64,000 nt of DNA. Source: Actinoplanes nipponensis. Its GTDB lineage: Bacteria; Actinomycetota; Actinomycetes; Mycobacteriales; Micromonosporaceae. The stretch's first letter is position 1, and every line of letters begins with the position of its first letter. The notes under the pieces were generated by a model. It was not told where the DNA came from, did no database searches, and worked only from the letters and a program-made list of their open reading frames with translations. The DNA is taken from assembly GCF_016862275.1 (NCBI RefSeq), contig NZ_BOMQ01000056.1, forward strand, positions 1 through 64,000, in the 5' to 3' direction. Below are positions 49,425 through 58,952 of this stretch, one piece after another. A program made the translations under genes and the position numbers.

Positions 49425-50231
49425 TTACCCCCGGCCGCGATCGTCACACTCGCCGGCGCGGCCCGACCGGGTGACCAGCGCCCGCAGGTGGGCCAGGTCC
49501 CGGCCGAGGCCGGCCACCGGATCGGCGGTGAGGTAGTGCGCGTGCAGGGCGAGCGGGCCCGGGTAGCCGCGGTCCCGCAGGGTGCGCAGCGCCGCGGGCC
49601 AGTCGACGACGTCGCCGGCGGCCAGCGGCTGCCAGCGCAGCGCGCCGGCCCGCCAGGCCGCGTTCTTCACGCCCACGCACGCCACCCGGTCGCCGAGCAG
49701 GTCCAGGCTCATCGGCAGCTGCTCGCTGCCCTCCATGGCCTGGTTGCCCGGGTCGAGCTAGACGGCCAGCTCCTCGGTCAGGCGCAGGGCGTGCGCCGCC
49801 GAGGGGTGGATCGTGCCGTGGTGCAGCTGCAGGGCCAGCCGTACGCCGTGCCGCCGCCCCAGCCCCGCGAGTCCGGCCAGCGCGCGCCGCGCCCGGTTCA
49901 GGGTGTGCTGGTAGCCGGTCGCGGCGTCGTAACGCCACCAGCCCAGGCGGACCAGCGGCACGCCCAGCTCGGCGCAGCGGCCGAGAATCCGGTCGGCGGT
50001 GTCGTCCGCCGCGACGAGGTCGGTGGTGACCACGCCGAGGCGCAGGCCGTGCCGGGCGAGCTCGCGCGCGGCGTCGCGCAGCCGGCCCGGCTCGTCCGGC
50101 GTCACGGTCTGCCCGGCGCGGACCACCAGCTCCGCCCCGTCCGCGCCCAGCGTGGCGAGCACCTCGGCGAGCCGCCCGGGGGAGAGCGCCCCGAGGGGTC
50201 CGGTCATGACCAGGAGGGGATTGTCGTCCAT
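49425..50231 (-). pseudogene. Xylose isomerase-like TIM-barrel protein, interrupted by an in-frame TAG
   Basis: A continuous minus-strand frame from ATG 50231 (MDDNPLLVMTGPLGALSPGR) runs through LRLGVVTTDLVA and VRLALQLHHGTIHPSAAHAL, typical of sugar-phosphate isomerase/epimerase TIM barrels, to a TAG at 49758-49760. The same frame continues as LDPGNQAMEGSEQLP, VACVGVKNAAWR and GYPGPLALHAHYLTADP to 49425, the expected second half (LDPGN is a conserved family motif). One base change (for example TAC, CAG or TGG to TAG) explains it. The 157-residue product alone would lack half the barrel. Confidence 0.8.
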
Positions 50232-50253
50232 GGGGAGGACGATTCCAGCCGGG

Positions 50254-51813
50254 TCAGGCGCCGGCCGGCGGGGCCTCGGCGGGGTGCTCGCCGGCGCCCG
50301 GCCGCCCGCCCGGGTGCGCCAGCGCCACCAGGAACGACAGGGCCAGGGCGATCGCCATGCCGTACAGGACCCACTGGGTGGCGACGGCGAAGTCGTGGCT
50401 CACCACCGTGCGCATCGCCGCCGGCATCTCGCCGCCGCCACCCGCGGAGCCGCCCCGCGAGGCCGTGTCCGCGATGTCCCGGGCGGTCGCCGCCGGCACG
50501 CCGAGGTCGGTCAGCGACGTGGTGAGCCGGTTCGCGAAGACCGTCGACAGCACCGTGCCCAGGACGGCGATGCCCAGCGCCGAGCCGTAGTTGCGCACGG
50601 TCTGGGTGATGCCGGTGACCTCGCCGTACGAAGCGCCGAAGGCCCGGTTGACGGCGTCCGTGCTGGCCGGGCCGAGCAGCAGCCCCACCCCGGCCCCGGC
50701 GAGCACGATGAACGGCCACTGCGCGCCCAGGCTCAGCTCGGTGAGCCGCGTTCCCCACAGCGCGAACCCGGCGGTGGCGGCCGCCGCGCCCAGCACCACC
50801 GGCAGGCGCGCGCCCCGGCTGTCCAGCAGCCGGCCGCCGACCTGGGCCGCCGGGGCAAAGCCGGCGAAGAACACGAGCAGGTACAGCCCCGCCGAGTTGG
50901 CGTCGTAGCCCAGCGAGACCTGGGCGTAGACGCTGGCGAAGAAGAACACCGGGACGAAGGCGATCATCGACAGGAACAGCACCGCGTTGTCCACCACGAA
51001 CGCCCGGTCGCGGAAGATCCGGACCTGGATCAGCGGGCTGTGGGTGCGGGCCTCCACGGCGGCGAACACGACGATCGCCACCAGGCCGCCGCCGATGCAG
51101 AGCCAGGTGCCCGCGTTGCCCCAGCCCCACTCGGGCGCCTGTTCGAAGCCGAGCACCGACAGGCCCATGCCGATCGCCGCCAGCACCGCGCCGCGCACGT
51201 CGATGCGTTCGCGGCGGCGCGACGGCGCGATGTGCGCGGCGGCCAGCAGCACCAGGGCCAGCACCGCGATCGGCACGTTGATCCAGAAGATCGAGCGCCA
51301 GGTCCACTGGGTGAGCACGCCGCCGGCGATCGGGCCGACGGCGGTCAGGCCGCCGCTGACGCCGAAGAAGATGGCCAGGGCCCGTCCCCGTTCGCGGACC
51401 GGGAACGCGCCGACGACCACGGCCAGCGCGGCCGGGATCATGACGGCCGCCGCCATGCCCTGCAGGGCGCGGAAGGTGATGATCCAGGCCTGCGCGGCGT
51501 CGTTGGCCGGGACCAGCCCGCACAGCAGCGAGGTGACGGCGAAGCCGATGATGCCGACGGTGGCCATCCGCCGGTGCCCGAGCACGTCGGCCAGGCGCCC
51601 GCCCAGCGCGAAGGTGGCGGCCAGCGCCAGCAGGTAGGCGTTGATGACCCAGCGGGAGCCCTCCTGGCTGAGCGAGAGCTCGGCCTGGATGTTCGGGGCG
51701 GCGATGGCCACGATCGTCTGGTCGATGAAGGTCATCGCGACGGCGAGCAGCATCGCCACCAGGGCGAGGTTCTTGGCGCGGGTGGTGGCCGGGGCGGCCG
51801 TGGTGGCTGACAT
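50254..51813 (-). CDS. MFS drug/H+ antiporter, DHA2 (14-TM) family
   Basis: The 519-residue polytopic protein has 14 predicted helices. NLALVAMLLAVAMTFIDQTI, WVINAYLLALAATFALGGRL, ADVLGHRRM and FRALQGMAAAVMIPAALAVV match the EmrB/QacA group, with motif A (GRLADVLGHRR) and motif C-like GPIAGGVLT. It likely exports a hydrophobic compound in exchange for protons. The ATG at 51813 lies 184 bp from the divergent M1 peptidase gene. No adjacent TetR/MarR gene is seen. Confidence 0.92.
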   Translation of the reverse strand: MSATTAAPATTRAKNLALVAMLLAVAMTFIDQTIVAIAAPNIQAELSLSQEGSRWVINAYLLALAATFALGGRLADVLGHRRMATVGIIGFAVTSLLCGLVPANDAAQAWIITFRALQGMAAAVMIPAALAVVVGAFPVRERGRALAIFFGVSGGLTAVGPIAGGVLTQWTWRSIFWINVPIAVLALVLLAAAHIAPSRRRERIDVRGAVLAAIGMGLSVLGFEQAPEWGWGNAGTWLCIGGGLVAIVVFAAVEARTHSPLIQVRIFRDRAFVVDNAVLFLSMIAFVPVFFFASVYAQVSLGYDANSAGLYLLVFFAGFAPAAQVGGRLLDSRGARLPVVLGAAAATAGFALWGTRLTELSLGAQWPFIVLAGAGVGLLLGPASTDAVNRAFGASYGEVTGITQTVRNYGSALGIAVLGTVLSTVFANRLTTSLTDLGVPAATARDIADTASRGGSAGGGGEMPAAMRTVVSHDFAVATQWVLYGMAIALALSFLVALAHPGGRPGAGEHPAEAPPAGA

Positions 51814-51997
51814 GGGTTCAGCATGATCAATGCGTGGCGTCCGGGGTATCGGCCCGCCGTGGGACTCCGGCTGTCCGTCGAGTGGTGGACACGCCGGGGT
51901 GGCGGCGGGGCGACAAGCGTCGACGAACTTCGATAGGTTCGAGCCGACCACTCCCCGTAGGACCGTGACCCGGTCCGCGACGGAAGGAAGTTCGACC

Positions 51998-53488
51998 GTG
52001 CGACGACTGCTGGTGGCAACCCTGGCCACCGCACTGACCCTGGCCGGGACCGCGCTCCCGGCCCAGGCCGCACCCGCTCCCGGCGGGGCCGGGCTGGGGG
52101 ACGAGTACTTCCCGGACTACGGCAACAGCGGCTACGACGTCTCCCACTACGACGTCCGGCTGCGCTACTACCCCGAGCAGGACCGGCTCACCGGCACGAC
52201 GACCATCCTGGCCGCCGCGACGCAGGACCTCAGCTCGTTCCACCTCGACTTCGTGCTCGACGTGGCGTCGGTGAAGGTCAACAACCGGCCGGCCACGTTC
52301 GCCCGCGAGGGCGACCACGAGCTGGTCGTCACGCCGCCGCGGGCCGTCACCCGCGGGCAGGCGATGACCGTCGTGGTGCAGTATTCCGGCGTGCCGTCCA
52401 ACAAGGTCGCGGCCGGCTTCACCGCCTGGACGCGCACCGCCGACGGCGGCCTCGCGGTCGGCGAGCCGGAGATGGCCTGGTGGTGGTTCCCGAGCAACGA
52501 CCACCCGAGCGACAAGGCCACCTTCGACGTCTCGGTGGCCGTGCCCGACGGCGTCGAGGTGCTCAGCAACGGCGTCATGCCGCGCAACCCCACCCAGGAC
52601 ATCCTGGGCTGGAAGCGGTGGAGCTGGCGCTCGGTCAAGCCGCAGGCCACCTACCTCGCGTTCCTGGCCATCGGGCAGTACGAGATCACCCGGGACACCG
52701 CCGCCGACGGCCAGCAGGTCATCAACGCGTACTCCGACCTGCTGCCGCCGGACTTCGAGGACGCGGCCAGGGCCAGCGTCGAGCGGACGGCCGAGGTCAT
52801 CGACTGGGAGAGCAGCGTGTTCGGGCCGTACGCCTTCGAGGCGCGCGGCGGCGTCGTGGCCCCGCCCGGCGCGCTGGGCTTCGCCCTGGAGACGCAGACC
52901 CGCCCGGTCTACTCCTCCGGCTTCTTCCGCAGCGGCGCCAACATGTCGGTGATCGTGCACGAGAACGCCCACCAGTGGTTCGGCGACGCCGTGTCGGTCG
53001 ACCAGTGGAAGGAGATCTGGCTCAACGAGGGCTTCGCCAGCTACGCCGAGTGGCTGTGGTCCGAGGCGCAGGGCGAGGGCACCGCGCAGGAGATCTTCGA
53101 CTACCTGTACGCCACCGAGCCCGACGACTTCTGGACCGTCGCGCCGGCCGAACCGGGAGCGGCCGAGATCTTCGGCGGCGCCGTCTACGACCGGGGCGCC
53201 ATGACGCTGCACGAGCTGCGCCGGGCCATCGGCGACGACGACTTCTTCGCGCTGCTGCGCACCTGGACGGCCGAGAAGAGGTACGGCAACGCCGACACCG
53301 CCGAGTTCATCGCGCTGGCCGAGAAGGTCTCCGGCCAGCAGCTCGACGAGCTGTTCCAGGCGTGGCTCTACACCCCGTCGAAGCCGGCCGTGGAGGGCGC
53401 CTCAGCGCTCGCCCGCGCGGCGGCGCCGCAGGCCCCGAAGTCGTGGGCGCAGATCCGGCAGACGCACGAGTTGCTGCGCTCGCACTAG
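51998..53488 (+). CDS. Secreted M1-family metallopeptidase
   Basis: The 496-residue protein has a signal peptide (MRRLLVATLATALTLAGTAL, cleavage near PAQAA-PA), an N-terminal beta domain and a thermolysin-like catalytic domain with zinc motif HENAH (321-325), Glu322 as general base, and third ligand Glu344 in WLNEGFASYAEW. In place of the exopeptidase motif GxMEN it has GALGFALETQT, so strict aminopeptidase action is not certain. GTG 51998 has a ggaagga Shine-Dalgarno. Its last bases overlap the convergent DUF2786 gene. Confidence 0.9.
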   Translation: MRRLLVATLATALTLAGTALPAQAAPAPGGAGLGDEYFPDYGNSGYDVSHYDVRLRYYPEQDRLTGTTTILAAATQDLSSFHLDFVLDVASVKVNNRPATFAREGDHELVVTPPRAVTRGQAMTVVVQYSGVPSNKVAAGFTAWTRTADGGLAVGEPEMAWWWFPSNDHPSDKATFDVSVAVPDGVEVLSNGVMPRNPTQDILGWKRWSWRSVKPQATYLAFLAIGQYEITRDTAADGQQVINAYSDLLPPDFEDAARASVERTAEVIDWESSVFGPYAFEARGGVVAPPGALGFALETQTRPVYSSGFFRSGANMSVIVHENAHQWFGDAVSVDQWKEIWLNEGFASYAEWLWSEAQGEGTAQEIFDYLYATEPDDFWTVAPAEPGAAEIFGGAVYDRGAMTLHELRRAIGDDDFFALLRTWTAEKRYGNADTAEFIALAEKVSGQQLDELFQAWLYTPSKPAVEGASALARAAAPQAPKSWAQIRQTHELLRSH

Positions 53489-54636
53489 TGCAGCTTCGCC
53501 GCGTCCGCGGCTTCCCGGCCGGACTCCCAGCCCTCGAGGCTGGCCACCCGGAAGCCGCGGCCGCGGGTCGTGCTCGGGAACGAGCGGTCCCTGGCCTCGC
53601 GCACCTGCACGTCGCGGGAGGCCAGGACCGGCACCAGCGCGGCCGGGTCGCCGGCCTGGGCCAGGGCGGCCCGGCTGGCCTCGGCGAGCCGTTCGCCGAT
53701 CCGCACCGCGTAGCCGACCAGGAACGACTGCCGGAAGCTCTTGAGCCGGGAGCGGCCGGCCCGGCCCCGCGGCTCGGTACGGGCCATCGCCCGGTGCGCC
53801 TGGACCAGCAGCGAGGTGTGCAGCAGGTCCACCGCGTCGATGTCGGCGTCGAAGCCGAACACGGTGGCGAAGCCGAACTCCGGGGACCAGACCACGTGGC
53901 AGCGGTTGGCCCGGGCCACGGAGTCGAGCAGCGACGCCTTCTCGCTCTCGTACGGGTGGTCCACCCCGATGCGCCGGGCGTACGGGACCACCGCGGTCTC
54001 GCCGCCAGCGGCCAGCAGCGCCTCGTCGATGCTGTGCCGCGAGATCAGCTCCTGGGCCTTGGCGCTGTACGCCTCCGCCTCCGCGGGGAACGTCGTCGCC
54101 TCGGCCTTGGCCAGCAGCGCGCGGACCCGCTCGAGCTTGGCGTCGGCGCCGGGCGCCCGCCGCGCGGGAGCGGCCTGCCCGGGCGGCGGCACGAGCATCT
54201 CGATCGGCGGCAGCTCGGCCAGCAGGGTGATCAGGCCGAGCACGGCGTCGATCAGGGTGACCCGGTCGACGCGGCGGTGCATGGTGACCTGCCGCAGGTA
54301 GCCGGCGTCGTCGCCCCACCAGGGGCGCGCGTCGAGCTCCGCGGCCTGGGCGCGCCAGCGCTCGTCGACCGCCTTGGGCCGGAAGCCGCGCAGGTGGGCG
54401 GCCACGGCATCGGTGATCAGCAGCGGCTGCACCCCGGAGCCGCGCCGGGTGACCAGGCGGTGCAGTTCGGCCGGCTGCCAGCCGCCGCGCCAGAGCCGGG
54501 CGGTGGCCTCGAACAGGGCCGTGGCCAGCGCCGGGTCCACCTCGGCGGCCGGGGCGACGGCGAGCGTGTCGAGGGCGTCCTCGTAGCCGAGCCGCCCGCC
54601 GGCGACCGCGCCGATCGTTTCCCGCACCGTGTCCAC
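53485..54636 (-). CDS. DUF2786-domain protein
   Basis: The 383-residue protein contains a DUF2786 helical unit (about 165-205; LERVRALLAKAEATTFPAEA and AYSAKAQELISRHSIDE), then FGFDADIDAVDLLHTSLLVQ and RLKSFRQSFLVGYAVRIGER. No membrane segment is present. Function is unknown; phage proteins share the domain. The best start is GTG 54636 (MDTVRETIGAVAGG); the longer ORF to 54702 adds low-complexity sequence. Confidence 0.82.
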   Translation of the reverse strand: MDTVRETIGAVAGGRLGYEDALDTLAVAPAAEVDPALATALFEATARLWRGGWQPAELHRLVTRRGSGVQPLLITDAVAAHLRGFRPKAVDERWRAQAAELDARPWWGDDAGYLRQVTMHRRVDRVTLIDAVLGLITLLAELPPIEMLVPPPGQAAPARRAPGADAKLERVRALLAKAEATTFPAEAEAYSAKAQELISRHSIDEALLAAGGETAVVPYARRIGVDHPYESEKASLLDSVARANRCHVVWSPEFGFATVFGFDADIDAVDLLHTSLLVQAHRAMARTEPRGRAGRSRLKSFRQSFLVGYAVRIGERLAEASRAALAQAGDPAALVPVLASRDVQVREARDRSFPSTTRGRGFRVASLEGWESGREAADAAKLH

Positions 54637-54713
54637 GCCGCCATGATGCCCGGTCCGGCCCGGGGTTCCCGCACCGCGCGGGCGCCGGGCGGCGCAGGTC
54701 ACCCCGGCGGTCG

Positions 54714-54719
54714 TAGCGT
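54714..54719 (+). promoter_or_regulatory. -10 hexamer before the LysE-type gene
   Basis: TAGCGT is followed by 6 nt and ATG 54726. No Shine-Dalgarno is present. Confidence 0.45.
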
Positions 54720-54725
54720 AGGCCC

Positions 54726-55346
54726 ATGACGACGACCGGGCAGCTGGTGGCGTTCTGCGGGGTGGTCGGCCTGGGCGCGATGTCCCCGGGCCCGGACTTC
54801 GCGGTGGTCGTGCGCCGCTCCGCGCTGCGCGGGCGGGCCGAGGGGATGGCCGCGGCCACGGGCGTGGCCACCGGGGTGTTCCTGTGGGCCGTGGCGGCCG
54901 CCGCGGGGGTGGCCGCGCTGGTCGCGACGGTCCCGGTGGTGCTCACGAGCATCCGGTACGCCGGCGCGGCGTACCTGGCGTACCTCGGGGTCAGGGCCCT
55001 GCTCGCGGCCGTGCGTCCGGCGGTCGCCGGGCCGGTCGCCGAGCCGGGGTCGGCCGGCGGCGCCTTCCGCGACGGGCTGCTGTGCAACGCGCTCAACCCG
55101 AAGGCGGCGGTCTTCTTCCTGGCGCTGCTGCCGCAGTTCCTGCCCGCCCACCCCGGCGCCGCCGACACGCTGACCCTCTCGCTGCTGGCTGTCGGGATCA
55201 CCCTGCTGTGGTTCTGCACGGTGGCGAACCTGGTCGCCGTGTTCCGGCGGCTGTTCGCCCGGTCCCGGGTGCGCCGCACGCTGGACGGGCTCAGCGGCGC
55301 GGCGCTGCTGGCCCTCGGCGCCCGGCTGGCCCTGGTCCGGCCCTGA
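54726..55346 (+). CDS. LysE/RhtB-family amino-acid exporter
   Basis: The 206-residue protein has about six transmembrane helices. GLGAMSPGPDFAVVVRRSAL holds the conserved SPGP motif of the LysE family, and FRDGLLCNALNPKAAVFFLA the second conserved NPKA motif. It likely exports an amino acid or small metabolite. Start ATG 54726, probably leaderless. Confidence 0.9.
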   Translation: MTTTGQLVAFCGVVGLGAMSPGPDFAVVVRRSALRGRAEGMAAATGVATGVFLWAVAAAAGVAALVATVPVVLTSIRYAGAAYLAYLGVRALLAAVRPAVAGPVAEPGSAGGAFRDGLLCNALNPKAAVFFLALLPQFLPAHPGAADTLTLSLLAVGITLLWFCTVANLVAVFRRLFARSRVRRTLDGLSGAALLALGARLALVRP

Positions 55347-55350
55347 CGAC

Positions 55351-55380
55351 GGGCCCGGGCCGCGGCGGCGGCCCGGGCCC
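55351..55380. terminator. Hairpin terminator between convergent genes
   Basis: GGGCCCGGGCC (55351-55361) pairs with GGCCCGGGCCC (55370-55380) around an 8-nt loop, 4 bp after the LysE-type stop and just before the convergent MMPL stop. Confidence 0.65.
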
Positions 55381-55385
55381 GGGGC

Positions 55386-57587
55386 TCAGCGGCCGGCGCC
55401 GACCAGGTCCGCGCCGGTGTGCTCCGGCTCGCCGCGCCCGGCGGGCGGCTCGCGCAGCTTCTCGCCCTCGACGTCGACGTCCGGCAGCACCCGGTCCAGC
55501 CAGCGGGGCAGCCACCAGGCCCGGCGCCCGAGCAGGGTCATCACCGCCGGCACGATGGTCATCCGCACCACGAAGGCGTCGAACAGGATCGCCGCGGCCA
55601 GCGCGAAGCCGATCGACTTGATGAACGACTCGGGCGACAGGATGAAGCCGGAGAACACGCTGATCATGATGATCGCGGCGGCCGTCACCACCCGGGAGCC
55701 GTGGGCGAAGCCGTGGACCACGGCCGCGGTCGGCGCGGCCCCGCGCACGTGCTCCTCCCGCATCCGGCTGACCAGGAAGACCTCGTAGTCCATGGCCAGG
55801 CCGAAGACGATGCCGATCAGGAACACCGGCAGCATGCTCATCACCGGGCCGGCCTGGTCGACGCCGAACAGCCCGCCCAGCCAGCCCCACTGGAAGACCG
55901 CGACGACCGCGCCGAAGGTCGCCACCACCGACAGCAGGAAGCCGGCGATCGCCTTCAGCGGCACCAGGACCGACCGGAACAGCAGGGTCAGCAGCAGCAA
56001 CGCCAGCAGCACGATCACCGCCAGGTACGGCCCCAGCGCGCTGCCCATCTTGTCGGACATGTCGATGTCGACCGCCGTGGCGCCGGTGATCGCCAGGTCG
56101 GCCCCGGTGCCCTCGCGCAGGGCGCCGTTCTGCTCCCGGATCGCGTGCACGAGCGCCTCGGTCTCCGCGCTGTCCGGCGCGGTGGACGGGATGACCTGGA
56201 GGATGGCCGTGTCGCCGGCCGGGTTGAGCGTGGGCGGGCTGACCGTGACGACGCCGGGCAGCGACTTGATCACCCCGGCCGCCCGGGCCGCGGCGCCGGC
56301 CGGGTCGGGGCTGGACGCCGCGTCGACCACGACGGTCAGCGGCCCGTTGAAGCCGGGCCCGAAGCCGTCGGTCAGCATGTCGTAGGCCTTGCGCTGGGTG
56401 GTCTCCGTACCGGCCATGTTGTCGCCCGGCAGGCCCAGGCGCAGGTCCAGCGCGGGGACCGCGAGCACCAGCAGGCCCAGCACCGCGGCGGTCAGCACGG
56501 CGACCGGTCGCCGGGCGACGAAGCGGGCCCAGCGCAGCCCGGCCGAGGGCTTGGCGCCGACGGCCTCCGGGTCGCGGCCCCGGCGGCCCAGGATGCGCCG
56601 GCCGGCGAAGCCCAGCAGGGCGGGCAGCAGGGTCAGGGCGACGAGCACCGCCACGACGACGGCGAAGGCGGCGGCCAGCCCCATCTCGGTGAGCACGGGG
56701 ATGTTCACCACCGACAGCGCGGCCAGGGCGATGAACACGGTCAGGCCGGCGAAGGTGACCGCGGACCCGGCCGTGCCGACCGCGCGGGCGGCCGCCTCCG
56801 GCGCGCCCCGCCCGGCGGTGATCTCGTGCCGGTAGCGGGAGACGATGAACAGCGCGTAGTCGATGGCCACGGCCAGGCCCAGCATCAGCGCCAGCGTCGA
56901 CGTGCTGCTGCCCAGGTCGGCGAAGCCGGAGGCGATCTGGATGCCGAACACGGCCGCGGCGACGCCGAGGATCGCGGTCAGCAGCGGCAGCCCGGCGGCG
57001 ACCAGCGAGCCGAAGGTGATCACCAGGACCACGGCGGCGACCAGGAGGCCGAGGATCTCGGAGTTGCCGGGCCCGCCCTGCTCCTGCACGGCGTCGCCGC
57101 CGGCCTCGACGGCCAGCCCGGCGGCCCGGCCGGTGGCGGCCGCGCCGAGCAGCGCCGCCCGGTCGGCGTCGGTCAGCGCGGTGGCGGCGACCTTGTACGT
57201 CACCTGCGCGTAGGCGACCGTGCCGGCCTGGTTGACGGCGCCCCGCAGCGGGTCAGTGACGGCGGCGACCTGAGCGCCGCGCCCGAGTTCGGCGACGGTC
57301 CGCGCGACGGCCGCCCGGTTCGCGTCGTCGGTGAGCTTCTGGCCGGCCGGGGCCGCGAACACCACCCGGGCCCGGGCGCCGTCCGCGCCGGCGCCGGGGA
57401 ACCGCTGACCGAGCAGGTCCATCGCCTGCTGGGCCTCGGTGCCCGGGATGGTGAACTCGTCGGAGGTGGGCCCGGACAACGTGGCCGCGCCCACGCCCAG
57501 CAGCGCCAGCGCGGCGAGCCAGAGCGCGAGGACCAGTCTGCGCCGGCGGAAGCTGAACCGGCCGAGCCGGTACAGGTAGGTGGCCAT
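55386..57587 (-). CDS. MMPL/RND-family membrane transporter
   Basis: The 733-residue protein has two repeats, each a first helix, an external domain and five further helices. It opens MATYLYRLGRFSFRRRRLVL, and GLAVAIDYALFIVSRYRHEI and GIVFGLAMDYEVFLVSRMRE are the paired conserved MMPL segments with the proton-relay Asp-Tyr, one in each half. Such proteins export lipids, siderophores or drugs. It is divergent from a two-component system gene, which may control it. ATG 57587. Confidence 0.92.
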   Translation of the reverse strand: MATYLYRLGRFSFRRRRLVLALWLAALALLGVGAATLSGPTSDEFTIPGTEAQQAMDLLGQRFPGAGADGARARVVFAAPAGQKLTDDANRAAVARTVAELGRGAQVAAVTDPLRGAVNQAGTVAYAQVTYKVAATALTDADRAALLGAAATGRAAGLAVEAGGDAVQEQGGPGNSEILGLLVAAVVLVITFGSLVAAGLPLLTAILGVAAAVFGIQIASGFADLGSSTSTLALMLGLAVAIDYALFIVSRYRHEITAGRGAPEAAARAVGTAGSAVTFAGLTVFIALAALSVVNIPVLTEMGLAAAFAVVVAVLVALTLLPALLGFAGRRILGRRGRDPEAVGAKPSAGLRWARFVARRPVAVLTAAVLGLLVLAVPALDLRLGLPGDNMAGTETTQRKAYDMLTDGFGPGFNGPLTVVVDAASSPDPAGAAARAAGVIKSLPGVVTVSPPTLNPAGDTAILQVIPSTAPDSAETEALVHAIREQNGALREGTGADLAITGATAVDIDMSDKMGSALGPYLAVIVLLALLLLTLLFRSVLVPLKAIAGFLLSVVATFGAVVAVFQWGWLGGLFGVDQAGPVMSMLPVFLIGIVFGLAMDYEVFLVSRMREEHVRGAAPTAAVVHGFAHGSRVVTAAAIIMISVFSGFILSPESFIKSIGFALAAAILFDAFVVRMTIVPAVMTLLGRRAWWLPRWLDRVLPDVDVEGEKLREPPAGRGEPEHTGADLVGAGR

Positions 57588-57776
57588 CGGTACTCCCCGG
57601 ATGCGACGTCGATTGACCCTTGGAACGATCAATGAATTCGCCTCCGGGCGCGTCGTCCCGGCGCAGGCACCGCATACCATCGGCGTGGTATTCCGGCCGG
57701 CGGCGGCTACCACGGCGGGACGACGACCGGGCCGGGCCCGTCCGCGTACGGTCGGCGGATGGAGGGGACCGGCGGC

Positions 57777-58952
57777 ATGGTGACGAAGCGGTGGCCCGGC
57801 CCGCGGTGGCATCCGCTGCTGGTCGACGCGCTGCTGGCCGTGGTGCTGGCCGGGTTCGTGCTGAAGTCCGCGGTGCTGGAGCCGGGCGCGGCGCTGGCCG
57901 ACACGGTGACGCTCGGCGACGTGCTGGTCGCCGTCGTCGCGTTCCTGGCGGTGCTGCAGCGCCGCAGCCATCCCCGGGCCGCCCTGGTGATCGCCACCGG
58001 CGCGACCGTCGGCGGCATCACCCAGGGGGTCAGCAATCCCGGCCTGATCATGGTGCTGGGCGTGATCACCTACTCGATCGCCGCGCACCGCAACCGCCGC
58101 GACGGCTGGACCTGCGCGCTGGCTGCCGCGACGGTGGTCTACGCGGCGGCCGTGCTGGTCTCCGCCGGCTGGCGCCCGGACGTGCTCGCCGTCTTCGCCT
58201 GGATCTTCATGGCGGCGGCGGTCGGCGACGCGGCCCGCAGCCACCGCGCCTACGTCGCCGAGGTCGAGGCCCGGGCCCACCGCGCCGAGCAGACCCGCGA
58301 GCAGGAGGCCCGGCGCCGGGTGAGCGACGAGCGGCTGCGCATCGCCCGCGAGCTGCACGACGTGGTGGCCCACCACATCGCGGTGATCAGCGTGCAGGCC
58401 GGCGCGGCCACGCACGTGCTGGAGCGCCGGCCGGACCAGGTCGGCCCGGTGCTGGCGCACATCCGGGAGGCCTCGGATCTGGTCCTCAAGGAGATCGCGT
58501 CGGTGGTCGGCGTGCTGCGCAACTCCGACGAGCAGGCCAGCACCGAGCCCGCGCCCGGGCTGGCCCGGCTGCCGGAGCTGCTCGGCGCGCTGGAGGCCGC
58601 GGGGTTCGCCGTACGCCACCAGCGGCGCGGGGAGCCCCGGGAGCTGCCGGCGCTGGTCGACCTGGCGGCGTACCGGATCGTGCAGGAGGCGCTGACCAAC
58701 GCCCACCGCTACGGCGACGGCCGCGCGGCGCTGCTGGTCGAGTACGCCCCCAGCGGCGTCGTGCTGGAGGTGACCAACGACGTCCGGCCCGACCGGGGCG
58801 CCGAGGGCACCGGGTACGGCCTGCTCGGCATGCGGGAGCGCGCCACCGCGGCGGGCGGCGCGGTCACCGCCGGTCCGCTCGGCGACGGCCGGTTCCGGGT
58901 GCACGCCGTGCTGCCCACCGAGGACGCGCGGCCGGCGGGCTGCCACCGATGA
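57777..58952 (+). CDS. Sensor histidine kinase, NarL/DesK type
   Basis: The 391-residue kinase has an N-terminal sensor with about five transmembrane helices (to residue 155), a HisKA_3 dimerisation domain with phospho-acceptor His in RIARELHDVVAHHIAVI, and an HATPase domain with N-box VQEALTNAHRYG and G-box GYGLLGMRERA. A short linker coiled coil joins sensor and kinase (about 160-190). ATG 57777 has ggagggg at 9 nt; ATG 57759 is in frame with a TACGGT hexamer 6 nt before it, so either start is possible. It overlaps the response regulator by 4 bp. Confidence 0.9.
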   Translation: MVTKRWPGPRWHPLLVDALLAVVLAGFVLKSAVLEPGAALADTVTLGDVLVAVVAFLAVLQRRSHPRAALVIATGATVGGITQGVSNPGLIMVLGVITYSIAAHRNRRDGWTCALAAATVVYAAAVLVSAGWRPDVLAVFAWIFMAAAVGDAARSHRAYVAEVEARAHRAEQTREQEARRRVSDERLRIARELHDVVAHHIAVISVQAGAATHVLERRPDQVGPVLAHIREASDLVLKEIASVVGVLRNSDEQASTEPAPGLARLPELLGALEAAGFAVRHQRRGEPRELPALVDLAAYRIVQEALTNAHRYGDGRAALLVEYAPSGVVLEVTNDVRPDRGAEGTGYGLLGMRERATAAGGAVTAGPLGDGRFRVHAVLPTEDARPAGCHR

